A stretch of DNA of 64,000 nt from Bullera alba (lineage: Eukaryota > Basidiomycota > Tremellomycetes > Tremellales > Bulleraceae). The notes beneath the pieces were generated by a model that was given only the letters and a program-made list of their open reading frames with translations, did no database searches and was not told the DNA's origin. Both the position numbers and the translations under genes were made by a program. Below, piece by piece: positions 24,828-35,095 of the stretch (positions within the stretch are counted from its first letter, which is position 1; the number at the start of each line of letters is the position of its first letter). The stretch is taken from the NCBI GenBank assembly GCA_001600095.1, contig BCIX01000001.1, positions 5,667,198 to 5,731,197 of the forward strand, written 5' to 3'.

Positions 24828-25730
24828 CTACATGGCAAGGGCAATTCCGACACCAGCAGCTCCAATAACAGCTCCGCTCCAGGCACTGCGCCTTCCTGCT
24901 CCGCCGGTCCTCGTTCCATTGGCGTTGGCCTGCTCGGCGTTGCTCAGAGCAGCAGAGTTGATGACCGATTGATACTGGGCGTAGTCCTGGATGGTACCCT
25001 CGGGGACAATAGCGGTGGCGACGGTGGGAAGACTAAATTGTAGTCAGCGACGAAGAGGGTTGAATACTCACGCAGTGACACTGGCAGTCCATGTGGCTTG
25101 GAGCCACTCGCCTCCGTTTCCAGGATCGTAAAAGTCTTTCATCAGCTCACGTCGGCATGTTGCAAAACCCACAGGTCGTCGTTCGCATAACTTCGTAAGA
25201 TGTCTGAATATTAGCGATTGTCAAATATAGCTATCTCACCTCTGTTCCTCGTCCTCGACTACGAGAATCAGTACTGCTTGGGTATATTTGAACTTACGTC
25301 TGGGTAGGCTGCACTGGGTCATCTCCACCTGCGACAGGCAGGGTGGTTGTTGTCCGGGTGTTCGTTCGCGTGGGGGTCGTCAAGGGCGTAGTTACTGGCG
25401 TAGTCAAAACACCGCCCGCGCCGGCCGTGAGCGTTTGCCTAGGCGTCAGCGCACACGCGGAGGTCAAACCCACAATGTAGTAGTGGTAAGAGCGCCCAGT
25501 CGACCTGTTCCAACAGAGATGACCAGAGTGTCACCGTCCTAGGAAGAATGAGCACGAGACGAACTCCTTTGACTCCCGACTTACAGCATACTACGTCCGT
25601 CGGTCAGCAAGATGCGTCAAGGGGCAATCACGTAAGAACTCACGGGCAGGGTGATGGTCTGTCTCTGAGCTAGAGCGGTGGTGGCCAGCAGGATGGAGGG
25701 GAGGATGGCAAGGGGTTGGAAGGATCTCAT
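24828..25730 (-). CDS. Small secreted, probably GPI-anchored wall protein
   Basis: Proposed exons: 25730-25644, 25590-25585, 25538-25474, 25438-25298, 25258-25240, 25203-25173, 25135-25072, 25032-24828; 205 residues. A signal peptide (MRSFQPLAILPSILLATTALA) precedes QRQTITLP...DGDTLVISVGTG, then a Thr-rich tract (TTPVTTPLTTPTRTNTRTTTT). The C-terminus NSAALSNAEQANANGTRTG...GAVIGAAGVGIALAM has the small-residue site plus hydrophobic tail of a GPI signal. The 6-nt exon has perfect GT/AG flanks but is optional for the frame. The 19-nt exon is needed to keep the frame. Function unknown. It resembles the gene at 4349-5201 in layout and in the G-[ED]-x-[IL]-V stretch after the signal peptide. Confidence 0.62.
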
Positions 25731-26343
25731 GATGTCGAGATGAACCGATACAGGTCGTAGTCAAGAGGTGAAGCGTTGAGCGAATTCGAACAAAGGTGAG
25801 AAGGGGCGAGCGTTGTTTTGTCTCGGGTCTATTCTTGATCTTCTCTCGATGCGTCCAGACGTCCTCGATGGCGCACGAAGTTGATTATGGTCACTGCGAT
25901 GTCCTCACTGGGTCGACGCTCGCGCAGGTTACTGGTTGTCTACAGGTGTGCTCGATCACGTAGAGTGATGCCTCGACTTGGGGTGAATGCAAAGGGATCC
26001 TAAGGACGAGCGAGAGGAGGAAAACAAATAAAATGACGTTCAGGGTCGCCGCCGAGGCGATGCCTTACGCGACATTAGTATACAATTGTAATGCTGATTA
26101 GGAACTGATCCTCTTGGCAGTCATTACAATCTCTGATGCGATCGGGCAATGACGGCGTTTGATCCCGTGTGGCGCTGAGAACGCCGCAAACACGGTCCAG
26201 TGATGTCGGACAGTCGGCCAGCAACCAGTAGCCAGCAGTAGCCCACTTGCAGCCCGCGACGTTTGTATTCAAGAATTCAGGTTTCAGATGCATCTTCACT
26301 GTCCATATTTCCATCCCATTACACTCGTTATTCGTTAGATGAC
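25731..26343. other. Intergenic, no gene seen
   Basis: About 610 bases: promoter of the minus-strand secreted protein gene and 3' flank of the dehydrogenase gene. A frame at 26075-26353 on the minus strand has no motif. Confidence 0.45.
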
Positions 26344-27687
26344 TTAGAGACAAACGTAGCCACCGTCAACGGTGATCTCGGAGCCAGTAATGTACTTTGA
26401 GCTGTCAGAGCCTAGCAGGACGATAGCACCCTTGAGGTCGGAGGGGTCGGCCAGTCGGCCCATGGGGATTCGGTGCAGCCACTCGTCTCGCAGGACTGGG
26501 TTGTTGTCGAGTATGACTTTGGTCAAGTTGGTGAGGGTGTATCCGGGACTGAACAGATCAGCTGATGCTGACGGACATGGACTCACGCAAGGCAGTTGAC
26601 TCTGATGCCCTGTTTGGCCCATTCAACGGCAAGCGATCGCGCCATGTGTCTAACGGCGGCCTCTGAGATTGTCAGTGGGGACCTGATGGCATGACTCACT
26701 TGAGAAATTGTATGGCGTTTGGGGTTGAGGCACGTTGACAATCTGATGTCAGCAGAGTCGCACACTGCTACTCACCGATCCAGACATGCTTCCGACCAGA
26801 ATCACGGAGCCACCCTCGGGCATTCGCTTCGCAGCCTCGAGAGCACAGTACCAGGAGCCTGTGGATCAGCCAAAACCATTGCACGAGGACCCACCCATGA
26901 CGTTGATATCCAGTAGTTTCTTGACTTTCTCGCTGGGGTACTCGTGCGCGACAAAGTTCTCGACGATACCTGCGGCGGAAACCATACACTGGAGGTCAAC
27001 TCTGCTTAAAGATGAGAACTCACGTCAATCTTTCCACCAAAGTCCTTCTCAATAGACGCAAAGGTGTCCTTGACCGATTGCTCGTTGGCGACGTCGCAAC
27101 CGTAGCCAACTGCCTGGATCTCGCCTTCCTTTGCTTCGCCGTGTTTGACAAACCAGTCGACAAGGTCTTTGGCGGCTTCCTCAGCGTCTTTCTTGTTGAG
27201 GTCGATCAGTGCTACGGCGTTTGCACCACTGCTTGTTAGCTGGTTCGAAATCACCGAACACACCTTTCGACAAACGTTCTTGCCATCATGTTACCCAGTC
27301 CTCTAGCCGCTCCAGTGACGACGCAGACTTTGCCGTCCATAGAGAGCGAGGCCAGGGTTCGCTTGTTGTGTCTACCGTGTCCAGCACCGACGACATCGTG
27401 ACCGGGGTCTTTGTCCCATTTCTGTCCATCAGCGGGGGTACTGAGGTGCAAAAACTCACCTTTGGCTCGGTGAATTGGAAAGACTCGTCGATACCGGCGA
27501 GCTTTGGGTCAACCTCAACTCTGTGCTTCTCGTACTTTGCCCTGTGCTTCTCCTCATCCTCGGCCGACATGGCAGCCGAGGTGGGCTTGGTGAAAGACCT
27601 GATCAGGGGGAGCGAGGGGTTGACCGACCGCCTCGAGCATGGGGCTTGACGGAGAGATCTAGCAAACGCGGTTCTAGCGACGGACAT
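26344..27687 (-). CDS. Short-chain dehydrogenase/reductase with mitochondrial leader
   Basis: Exons 27687-27460, 27421-27264, 27228-27024, 26988-26895, 26858-26776, 26742-26700, 26662-26587, 26548-26344; 363 residues. An Arg/Ser-rich leader (MSVARTAFARSLRQAP) and about 60 linker residues precede a classical SDR: cofactor loop VTGAARGLGN, MVSAAGIVENF at the NAG position, SMSGS (catalytic Ser) and [33 protein letters not shown] (Tyr-x3-Lys), ending ITVDGGYVCL. The Asp after the second strand (LIDLNK) suggests NAD(H), but the substrate is not visible. Fungal relatives include arabinitol, sorbose and xylulose reductases, so a sugar or polyol substrate is a reasonable guess only. Confidence 0.85.
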
Positions 27688-28750
27688 TGTGGTGGTGACT
27701 ATTGTTCTGTATTGATCTTGGGATGAGGGTCGTAGAGCGCTATAGAGTAACGTTAGTGATGTGATTGTGATTGTGGGTTGAATAAAAACTCTTCAGCAGA
27801 GTAAGTACCGTTTGGAAGTGGAGCTATCTGATGATCAGCTTGGATGTAATCGACACTCCCGGTTAATCTCATCGGCTCGGTCTCGGCCCGGATCCAGAAC
27901 TTCGGTCCAATACCGGCCACGTGTCAACATCCGCCGATCCGGGTCAATCTTGGCCGGTTGACCAAGGTCGATCCTGATTCAATGCCTGGTCATGCACCAT
28001 GGGATATCATGGGTCAATTCTAACTGTGCGTGGCCGCGAATCACTCGTCGACTCCGACCACCTGCCCTCCCAATGCCACTTGCCTGATAAGCTTGACACT
28101 CCTCACAAACCAAGACGCTACCACACGGTATCATATTCCACAAGCTGGGTTGTGAACGACTCAGCAGTAGGTGATCTATTGATCTATCTAGTCCCTAGAC
28201 CTAACCTGTGTAGCAATCTGGACACCGGGCGCAGGAGTGCTCTGCCCATCGCCTTTATCTGCTATCAGTGGTTCTCAGTGCTCTCTCACATCAGCACTCA
28301 GCTCACTGAATTCACCAGGAGCGCATTCTGCTCATAACAATGTCAGCGCGGAGCGAGAGCTCCGTCAACTCCTCCTAAGGCAGCTAGTCACAAGCTGATA
28401 CGTAAATCTGTCTGAACCGAAGTCCGGACTAAATGACATCCCGAGGGCGCTTGAGGATTGTGAACATGGCCCGCTTTTCGATTAGATGTCAAAGGGTGAA
28501 GCCGACAGGGCGCGAGTGCATGCGGTTACTCCAGTTGAGACATTAGACTGGAGTACTGGAATTCGGATGTGATGACAGCCGCAGTTCGATGATGGGTAGG
28601 ATGCTCAACGTTGTGCATACTAATTTGCTACTACTTCATCTTCTCCGTTACGGCGCCTTCTGTCCTTTGCGACGCTTCTCAGTCTAGCCTTGTTGCAAGC
28701 CCTGTGTTTCTACAGGCAGGTTAGCACCTGGCTTATCCTATCATGGCACG
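27688..28750. other. Intergenic, no gene seen
   Basis: About 1.06 kb. The left part is the promoter of the dehydrogenase. The right part (28600-28740) probably holds the last exon and 3' UTR of the next minus-strand gene. A 112-codon plus-strand frame at 27999-28337 shows no domain or splice logic. Confidence 0.45.
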
Positions 28751-29077
28751 CTATGACTTACACTTGGGGTTGGTTGGGTGAATGGCCTCTGGGAGAGCCT
28801 CCTCAAGACCCTTTGGGGCAGCCTTCTGAATAGCCTCAGGGACGAGCGATGGACCGGTCGCGTGGGACTTGTGGGCGTCGGTACCTGGGTTGGTGTTGTG
28901 AACAGAGTCTGGGAGGGCCTGCTCGACGCCCTCGGGCACGTTCTTCTGGACCGACTCTGGGACGGCAGACTGAGTCTGAGGGTTGGTGGCGTGAGACTGG
29001 TTGGTGGAAGACATGTTTGCGGTTTGGATTCTTGTTCGGGCTAGAGAGATGATTCGAGTGGATTGACGGATAGACAT
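28751..29077 (-). CDS. Small protein with two 35-38-residue repeats (3' end unsettled)
   Basis: Coding is clear from 29077 (MSIRQSTRIISLART) or 29014 (MSSTNQSHATNP) down to HPTNPK near 28760. Two tandem repeats are visible: SHATNPQTQSAVPESVQKNVPEGVEQALPDSVHNTNPG and the shorter SHATGPSLVPEAIQKAAPKGLEEALPEAIHPTNPK (each given here as its full unit boundaries, consensus SHAT-x-P...VPE-[SA]-[VI]-QK-x2-P-x-G-[VL]-E-x-ALP-[DE]-x-[VI]-H). A donor lies at the end (GTGTAA or GTAAGT at about 28759), with an acceptor near 28690 leading to a short basic tail, but two splice choices are possible. A TATATAA box at 29118-29112 favours the inner ATG at 29014. The protein is small, hydrophilic and Ala/Glu/Pro-rich, like stress-induced fungal proteins. 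Function not known. Confidence 0.6.
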   Translation of the reverse strand: MSIRQSTRIISLARTRIQTANMSSTNQSHATNPQTQSAVPESVQKNVPEGVEQALPDSVHNTNPGTDAHKSHATGPSLVPEAIQKAAPKGLEEALPEAIHPTNPKCKS

Positions 29078-29111
29078 TGTTTGTGGGAGAATAGGTCGCT
29101 CGGTCGAGCTG

Positions 29112-29118
29112 TTATATA
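29112..29118 (-). promoter_or_regulatory. TATA box of the small repeat-protein gene
   Basis: TATATAA on the minus strand, 35 bases before the ATG at 29077 and 98 bases before the ATG at 29014. Confidence 0.45.
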
Positions 29119-29793
29119 GCCTTCTCATAGCTCCACGTCGTCGACCATGACCGGCTGACACTGACGCGGCCATGGTATGCCATTGCCGTCATGACGACAT
29201 GCTAGCTCTCAAGGGAGGGTTGCGCAGGGTTGCGCAAGAGCAAAGGAAGTACTCGTGGTCTCGTATGGTGCCATCTGGCGAGATCGAGAGCATGCAGCGC
29301 GATCGTTCAACGTCCAACGTTCAACGCCGTCATCGACCCGCTGACAGCTGTGCTCGCACATCACGAACGCAGGAGGACGCAGGGCAATGCAGGACAAGAG
29401 CTGACCAGCAGGGAGGACGTGACCCCGATCGTGCCTTGGCGATCACGCTCCCATCGCTGGAATCGATAAGCTTAAGGGGATCGGGCATCGGCCGCATCGC
29501 CGAGTAAGCGTCAGAGGTGCCGACACTGCGACAGGTCTCGACAGGTGCCGACCTTGACCGACGCGTGTTCTTGTTTTTCGGCACGGCATCCTTGCGACTG
29601 TCATGCACCGTCAGGCTTTCCAGGATCTAGATTGGATGAGGCGACAGTACACGATGATACATAGAAGATACGAGTTACAACTCCTCAGGCAGGGCCTCAG
29701 GCCTCAGGTCTCAGATCGATCGGATGCGTCTATCGCGGTCCCACTCTCACTTGCTGACAACTTCTGGGCTGTCTGCCAGGCGCCAGCGCTGCC
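29119..29793. other. Intergenic, no gene seen
   Basis: About 670 bases: promoter of the repeat-protein gene on the left, 3' flank of the next minus gene on the right. A small direct repeat (GCCTCAG copies near 29690-29710) is the only structure noticed. Confidence 0.4.
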
Positions 29794-31001
29794 TTACTTC
29801 ACATAGTCCCATACAGCCCGCTCGGTCCCCCACTTTGCCCTGTAGAATATCGTTGGCAACTCGCCCTCTTCCAGATCCGCCATATCTACGGATCCAACCA
29901 GATCGTATCCCCGAGACGCGTGGGTGATGTATTTCATGATCATGAGCTGGATACATCTAGCCGAGATCAATGCCGAGGTCGAGTGTGCGTTCCCTGATGT
30001 CAGCGAGGTAGGTTTGAGTTCTACTCACAAGGATTACCCCTCATCTTGATCTCTCTGCAGTGTCGTTCTCGTGTCCGTGCCGATTGAACACCATCGTACC
30101 ACTCCGTCTTCATCATTTCTTCCAGTCCCTCTCCAACGTCCGCGGGTGCATCAATCAGCCATATCTTGTCGCTCCCGTGAAAGGCCACTGAGAAGAAGAT
30201 GGGGTCCTGGCATCAGCACTATCGATGGTGAACACTCACTGGATCCGGTTCGCCTTTCAAGAATACCAACGTGTCCTTGCCAGAGTCTATCGTCAGCGCG
30301 GCGTCCCCTACCTCGACTCACCCTTCTTCGACGTCCTGAACGAAGACGAAAGGCTGTACCCCTCTCTGGCAAACTCCGTCATGAGATTGATTAGTATGCG
30401 CTTAGACCTATAATCAGCTCAGATCCAACACTTCGACTCACATGACCCTTTCCGAGCTAGACGGGCTCCAAGCATCCCCCTTCATGGTCACTTCCCAGAC
30501 CCCACCATCACATCCCTTCTCCTTGTGCTTCTTCATCAATTCCGGTGCGTATTCCACCTGTCCGGTCTTACCAATCCCAGCTTTCCACGCTTGCTGCACC
30601 GCTCCTAGGACCGATGTGCGCATATGCGTAGGCAGGGCGATAAAAGAAAGTGTCGAGGTAGATGAGAGCGTCATGACAAAGAATGGGAATTTGCCCGCAG
30701 GTAGGGGACATTGTGCGCTTAGTGATGAGACGGAGGTGGCAGGCGTCGAACGTGTGTCATCGTCCGAATCGCTGTCGGGATACGAAGCGGTGGTCTCTGT
30801 ACGACCTATACTCAACGACTCCATGCTGCGTGGAAGGGACGGCTCTGACTTCTTCAGAATACTGGACGGGGCGGAGCTCGTCGACGACACCGTGCTTTGC
30901 CGCTTTGGTGAGTCAGGCGTCGGTCTCGACGCCTTGAAGGTTTCGGGCTCGATGTGCTGGGACGAGGAGCGGTGTCCGACGTGCGGGAGATGGAACGGCA
31001 T
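29794..31001 (-). CDS. Fungal protein of unknown function with an internal duplication
   Basis: Exons 31001-30442, 30407-30322, 30286-30240, 30206-30029, 29993-29794; 356 residues. The first 100 residues are Ser/Pro-rich and disordered. Two similar modules follow. Module 1 (about 105-227) runs PFFVMTLSSTSTLSFIALP...AWKAGIG...EVTMKGDAW...RILINLMTEFAREGYSL...DTLVF. Module 2 (about 233-348) runs PIFFSVAFHGSDKIWLIDAP...EWYDGVQ...EIKMRGNPW...ARCIQLMIMKYITHASRGYDL...LPTIFYR. The repeated order FF-x(n)-aP-x(n)-W-x2-G-x(n)-E-x-KG-x2-W-x(n)-GY-L is evident. I recall uncharacterised ascomycete proteins with the same phrases but no known function. No signal peptide or membrane segment; probably intracellular. 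Confidence 0.75.
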
Positions 31002-32576
31002 GGCTCGAGCTCTCTGCCTCTATTATAAGTGTAGGGTGTGACAATGCTCGTCGGGTGCAATCAAATGCTGGTGGCCGTGAAGACATCATGCGAATTGCGA
31101 AAGAGGAAACGTTGTATGTTGGATCTGAGAATCGAGGGTTTACGTCACCTTACCGGGACAACAGACACAGTCACACAACTAGCTGTTGCACAACTGGACA
31201 ACCTGCTCACTGGTCCATCACCGTCCGACTCTCTCCATTTGACGTTCAACATCCATCCAAGTATATTCCGACCATCTCATTGCTTCTGATCGGACAGATA
31301 TACATCAAGCCAGTTTCGATTGTTCTGTGCTTGACAGCGATCGTGCCGCCGTCTCGCCCAACCGCTCCACTCAGAGCGCCCTTTTTGCAGCGCGGATCGG
31401 TTCACGAAGAAGGAACAGCATCGACACGATCTCGCAATCTCTCCACTCGATGACCAGTCCCATCCCTGCGGGCGTGACAGAATTCAGTACAAGTCGCAGT
31501 TGCATTCGGTGAATTCGTCTAAAGGCCAGTGACAAAATGTGTACTGAGGAAGGGCTCCGAGAAGATGTCCTTGCTGCCTTACCAGCTTGGCGTATAGTCA
31601 CCAGGCGGGGTCAATACGGTGGCTCACATGGTTCAACAGACGATAAGCGGTAAAGTCGAAGGAGCCACCCGCATCAGCGGTGAATCCTGCGACGATCTCT
31701 CGGCAAACCGAGACAGAGAGGTTATCGAGCTGACATGGGTCGCAAGACAGCTTACTACCGTGCAACGAGGATTCGTCGTAAGCACATTCACGACCAAAGA
31801 TGCAGTCTGGTAGCTCTTCTACATGGTGCCTTTGGACCTGCGTGTGCGCCTCTTGGAGAGCTCCCACATTGCACGATTCGGGTACGATGTTGCAGTCTTC
31901 AAGACCCCTTCGCGTGCAAACTCCTTGCATGTTAAAGGTCAAACGGAGCGCATTGTCACTATGACACCTGAACCTCCGACCTGCCGTATACTCAGCCTAC
32001 CTGTTCACTGGTCCGGAGATGCACCGGTCCGCCAACCCGCCGATCCACTACGGTAACAATCCAGCCAAACGTGTGTGATCGCAAACTCCAATGAGTATGA
32101 ACTCTGTCTTTCGTGTTCGGTCTCCTCGCGGCAACTCCAGGTAAGCGACGGCTGACATACTTATCATGGATCTGACCCATGGTCCCATACCCAGCGCAGA
32201 GCTCGCTTGCACGACAGGGGATCAAACGCGGTGAACAGGATGTCATAAAGGACCGCGGGAATCCAGCGCCGTCTCGCCGTAAATTGCAACCCACTATACC
32301 GAATCACTGCTTCTCAAACACATTTGACAGATTGGCTCCCGTGAAGTGAGACACGCATGAGATTGAAAGTATCACTTGGTACACGGGGGTCTGGCGTTCG
32401 TCTGGTCTGCCAGTAGACCTGAAAGGATGGCTATTCGGCAGGCTCTTTTGTGGATTGTACTGTAGGTATAAGTATCAAGTCACTACTGAAGTCTTGCCAC
32501 TCATCCCCCATCCCTCAGACTCTGCACATTTCAGTCTTCACCTCAACTCGCCACTACACTTCAAGCCTTATCCGTT
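31002..32576. other. 1.6-kb stretch without a recognisable gene
   Basis: Longest gene-poor stretch of the window. Open frames on both strands are short, lack consistent splice signals and show no motif. The left end is the promoter of the minus-strand gene ending at 31001. A TATAAG at 32467-32472 may serve the plus-strand gene at 32577. A non-coding RNA gene could be present, but I see no tRNA or rRNA signature. Confidence 0.45.
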
Positions 32577-33305
32577 ATGTCTGGCCTGAGCACCAAAGCG
32601 CTCGGAGATCGTCAGTCCCTCGACGCATTTAGCGTTGGTGACGGACAGAACCCCTTCCAAGATCCTGGTCCGACCACTGCAAGCAATGCCTTCGAAATGG
32701 GGGACTACGGGAATGCGCGCGATTTGGCGTCCACCACCAACGATACCAGAGCTTCCATCGAGGACACCAGAGCCACCGTTGAGGTCACCGAGCCGATCGC
32801 GACTCCCGCTGACTTGGAGATGCAAGACACCGAGTCGTCTGGTCCCGGAACGTCCAAGGGGCTTCTTGGTCGTCTGTGGAAGAGTACCAGGTCGTATCTC
32901 CCCTTTGGACCACAGGATGAAGAGACAAAGGCTGCACGAAACATCAAGCGATACGACATTCAGAGACTGGAAGACGCCGAAAGGACCATTAGTGTGCTTA
33001 CCAGCAACGGCACTCGACAACTCTCGGAGCTCAGCGACCCAGAGCGCAAAGAGCTCAAGGACACCGTGGCCTCCATCAAGTCGTGGAAAAAGGGCAAAAA
33101 GACTTTGTTGAGCCGCTCTTGCCGTCCTGACTTCCGAGGCCTGGGGTCCGTGGACGAAGAGCTAGCCAATGCTATGATGGCATTCAGCGGCGAGAATATT
33201 CCGCGTCACAACGTCAACATGGGATGGGCCTCCGCCTCTGCGGCCTCGGCGTTTTTCGCTCTATACGGCTGGTACGTCTCTGATGCTTTCTCACGCAGGT
33301 GCTAG
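32577..33305 (+). CDS. Single-exon protein with C-terminal membrane segment
   Basis: 242 residues, no intron, not recognised. Residues 1-100 are acidic and Thr/Ala-rich with ASIEDTRATVEVTEPIATP. The centre is charged and helical (RYDIQRLEDAERTISVLTSNG, SDPERKELKDTVASIKSWKKGKK). The end has a hydrophobic stretch WASASAASAFFALYGWYV followed by a short polar tail, as in tail-anchored proteins. Codon use and acidic/basic patterning look real, and the ATG follows a TATA-like element by about 110 bases. A spliced 3' extension cannot be excluded, because GTACGTCTC near the end could be a donor. Confidence 0.55.
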   Translation: MSGLSTKALGDRQSLDAFSVGDGQNPFQDPGPTTASNAFEMGDYGNARDLASTTNDTRASIEDTRATVEVTEPIATPADLEMQDTESSGPGTSKGLLGRLWKSTRSYLPFGPQDEETKAARNIKRYDIQRLEDAERTISVLTSNGTRQLSELSDPERKELKDTVASIKSWKKGKKTLLSRSCRPDFRGLGSVDEELANAMMAFSGENIPRHNVNMGWASASAASAFFALYGWYVSDAFSRRC

Positions 33306-33741
33306 CTCGGAATCTCATAGTCACACTTCATCACGATCGCGTCGTAGGGCACGTCGTCTCACGGCCCTGAGGATCGCACACTCGTCGTATCATACTCATA
33401 ATCAGTAAATTGTCTCACTGCTCATGTATACGTCTCCGTTCTCGCGTACGTGCTGCCAAAGACCCATGCTGTATTCTGTTCGTCCTGCATGCCAGCGCTA
33501 CGTATGTATCCGGATGACTTCCAACGCCTTTGGCATGGCTGGACTCCTTCTTTCAGCTGGACTCAGCTGGACCACCTCCAGGCTCCACCGGGACGCAAAC
33601 CGCAGATCGCAGAGTGAAATTGACTCCGCCTCGGCAGCCCGGCCCCCTCATGGCCTCATGCAGCCGACCTGAACTGTTCTATCAGTATCCTGTATCATCG
33701 TCAGTTGGTTTGGGCATCATATAACGGTACCAGCAGCAAAG
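33306..33741. other. Intergenic, no gene seen
   Basis: About 440 bases between two plus-strand genes, without a coding signal. Confidence 0.4.
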
Positions 33742-34583
33742 ATGAACTCACTGGCTAGGTGAGCGAGGCGGTAATGGATTGCTATCGGAAGCTGAGACAT
33801 AGTACAGCTGCATCTTCTGCAAGATCATCAAGGGTGGGTCGAGTTTCGAGGCCGTGTATTGAGTGCTCGCGGCTGACCATGTTTAGGGGAAATCCCTTCG
33901 TGAGTGCACAATCGCCTCGGGGATCTGACCGACTGCAGGATGAAGCTCCTTGAGACGGATGCGATACTTGCCTTCATGGACATTGGACCGATCGCCAAGG
34001 GTCACTGCCTTGTTATCCCCAAATGTATGGCCGAGCCCCGCTTATATGCGCTTGGAACCTCCTGACAATGGCCTCAGATCACGCTGCTAAGTTGACCGAC
34101 TTGCCGGATGAGCAAATGTCCGAGATCCTACCCGCGCTCAAGAAGCTCGCCAAGGCCTATGTGAGTGAGATGTCGGAGGGTACAGCTGATGACGCTGTAG
34201 GGCTCTGAGGACTACAATATCCTTCAGGTAGGTACAGCTATGGATGTGCTTCGACTCAGCTGACCCGGTGTGCGTAGAACAACGGAAGACCAGCCCATCA
34301 AGTGGGTACGTTAGTCACGAATGCTGCTGATACAACCAGGTGGTCGATCACGTTCACTTCCACATGATCCCCAAACCTGCCGACGGAGGTGATAAGGAGG
34401 GTTTGGTCATCGGCTGGCCCAGTAAGTCGACCCAGGCCGCACAACGAGTAATGCTGACTCATAACGCAGCTCAAAAGGATGTAAGTTGGCTAACGAGCCT
34501 CATGTGATCGAGTGCTAAGCCTCGTAAAGCTGTCGAAGGACGAGATCACCAAGATCTTCGAGGAGATGAAGTCCAAGCTGTAA
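33742..34583 (+). CDS. HNT1: HIT-family nucleotide hydrolase, Hnt1/HINT type
   Basis: Hydrolyses adenosine 5'-phosphoramidates and related nucleotides. Ten tiny exons: 33742-33758, 33808-33833, 33887-33899, 33939-34024, 34078-34160, 34201-34227, 34278-34301, 34340-34421, 34470-34480, 34530-34583; only 140 residues, the usual HINT length. Motifs in order: SCIFCKIIKGEIPS, LLETDAILAFMDIGPIAKGHCLVIPK, YHAAKLTDLPDE, then the histidine triad HVHFH (His96, His98, His100) within HQVVDHVHFHMIPKP. Exons of 13 and 11 nt are needed to rebuild conserved residues (GEIPS; TQKD). The first exon joins through the acceptor at 33807, giving MNSLASCIFCK. Cytosolic/nuclear by family. Confidence 0.9.
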
Positions 34584-35095
34584 GACAGGCCTCTCGAGTC
34601 GAAGCGTCAAACAATATCATACACTCCAAATAGTCAAGTCAGTTTCCATGCCATGCATCAGTAGTCCAAGACTCCGGACATCGTCGCTGGCATTCCACGT
34701 AGCAGGCTCGCTGCATATAGCTAGCAACAGACTTCCGCAAAGGTCGCTCTCGAGCCACTCGTTGTATAGCCGCGGTAGCCGGGCAAAGCCGAAACACGAG
34801 ATGAAACGAGAGCTTGAGAGAGCATGACACGGACATTTCAACATCACTTTTGTCGTCGTTCAACCAACCTCGTTCAAAGGAACTCGAAAGCACAGCCAGA
34901 GACCCGCTGAGAATCAGGCGAGAACGAGCTCGAAGACCATTACGTAGCTCTCCGAGACCATCGCCAGCTGATAACAAAGGATGCCTGGGTAGCCGATACG
35001 CTATAACGAGACTACAAGAACCGGGTCATGCGATAGATGTGGTACGCAGATTCCCGTACGGTTCACTCTGCACCAAACCCAGGAATTATCATACG
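34584..35095. other. Intergenic, no gene seen
   Basis: About 510 bases between plus-strand genes; minus-strand frames here have no motif. Confidence 0.4.

Noticed and set aside
26881..26990. Apparent frameshift in the short-chain dehydrogenase
   Set aside because: It came from misreading two bases; with the correct sequence, MVSAAGIVENFVAHEYPSEK reads through in one frame.
27241..27256. GGTTCGAAATC resembling a tRNA B box
   Set aside because: No A box or cloverleaf at the right distance; it lies inside an intron of the dehydrogenase gene.
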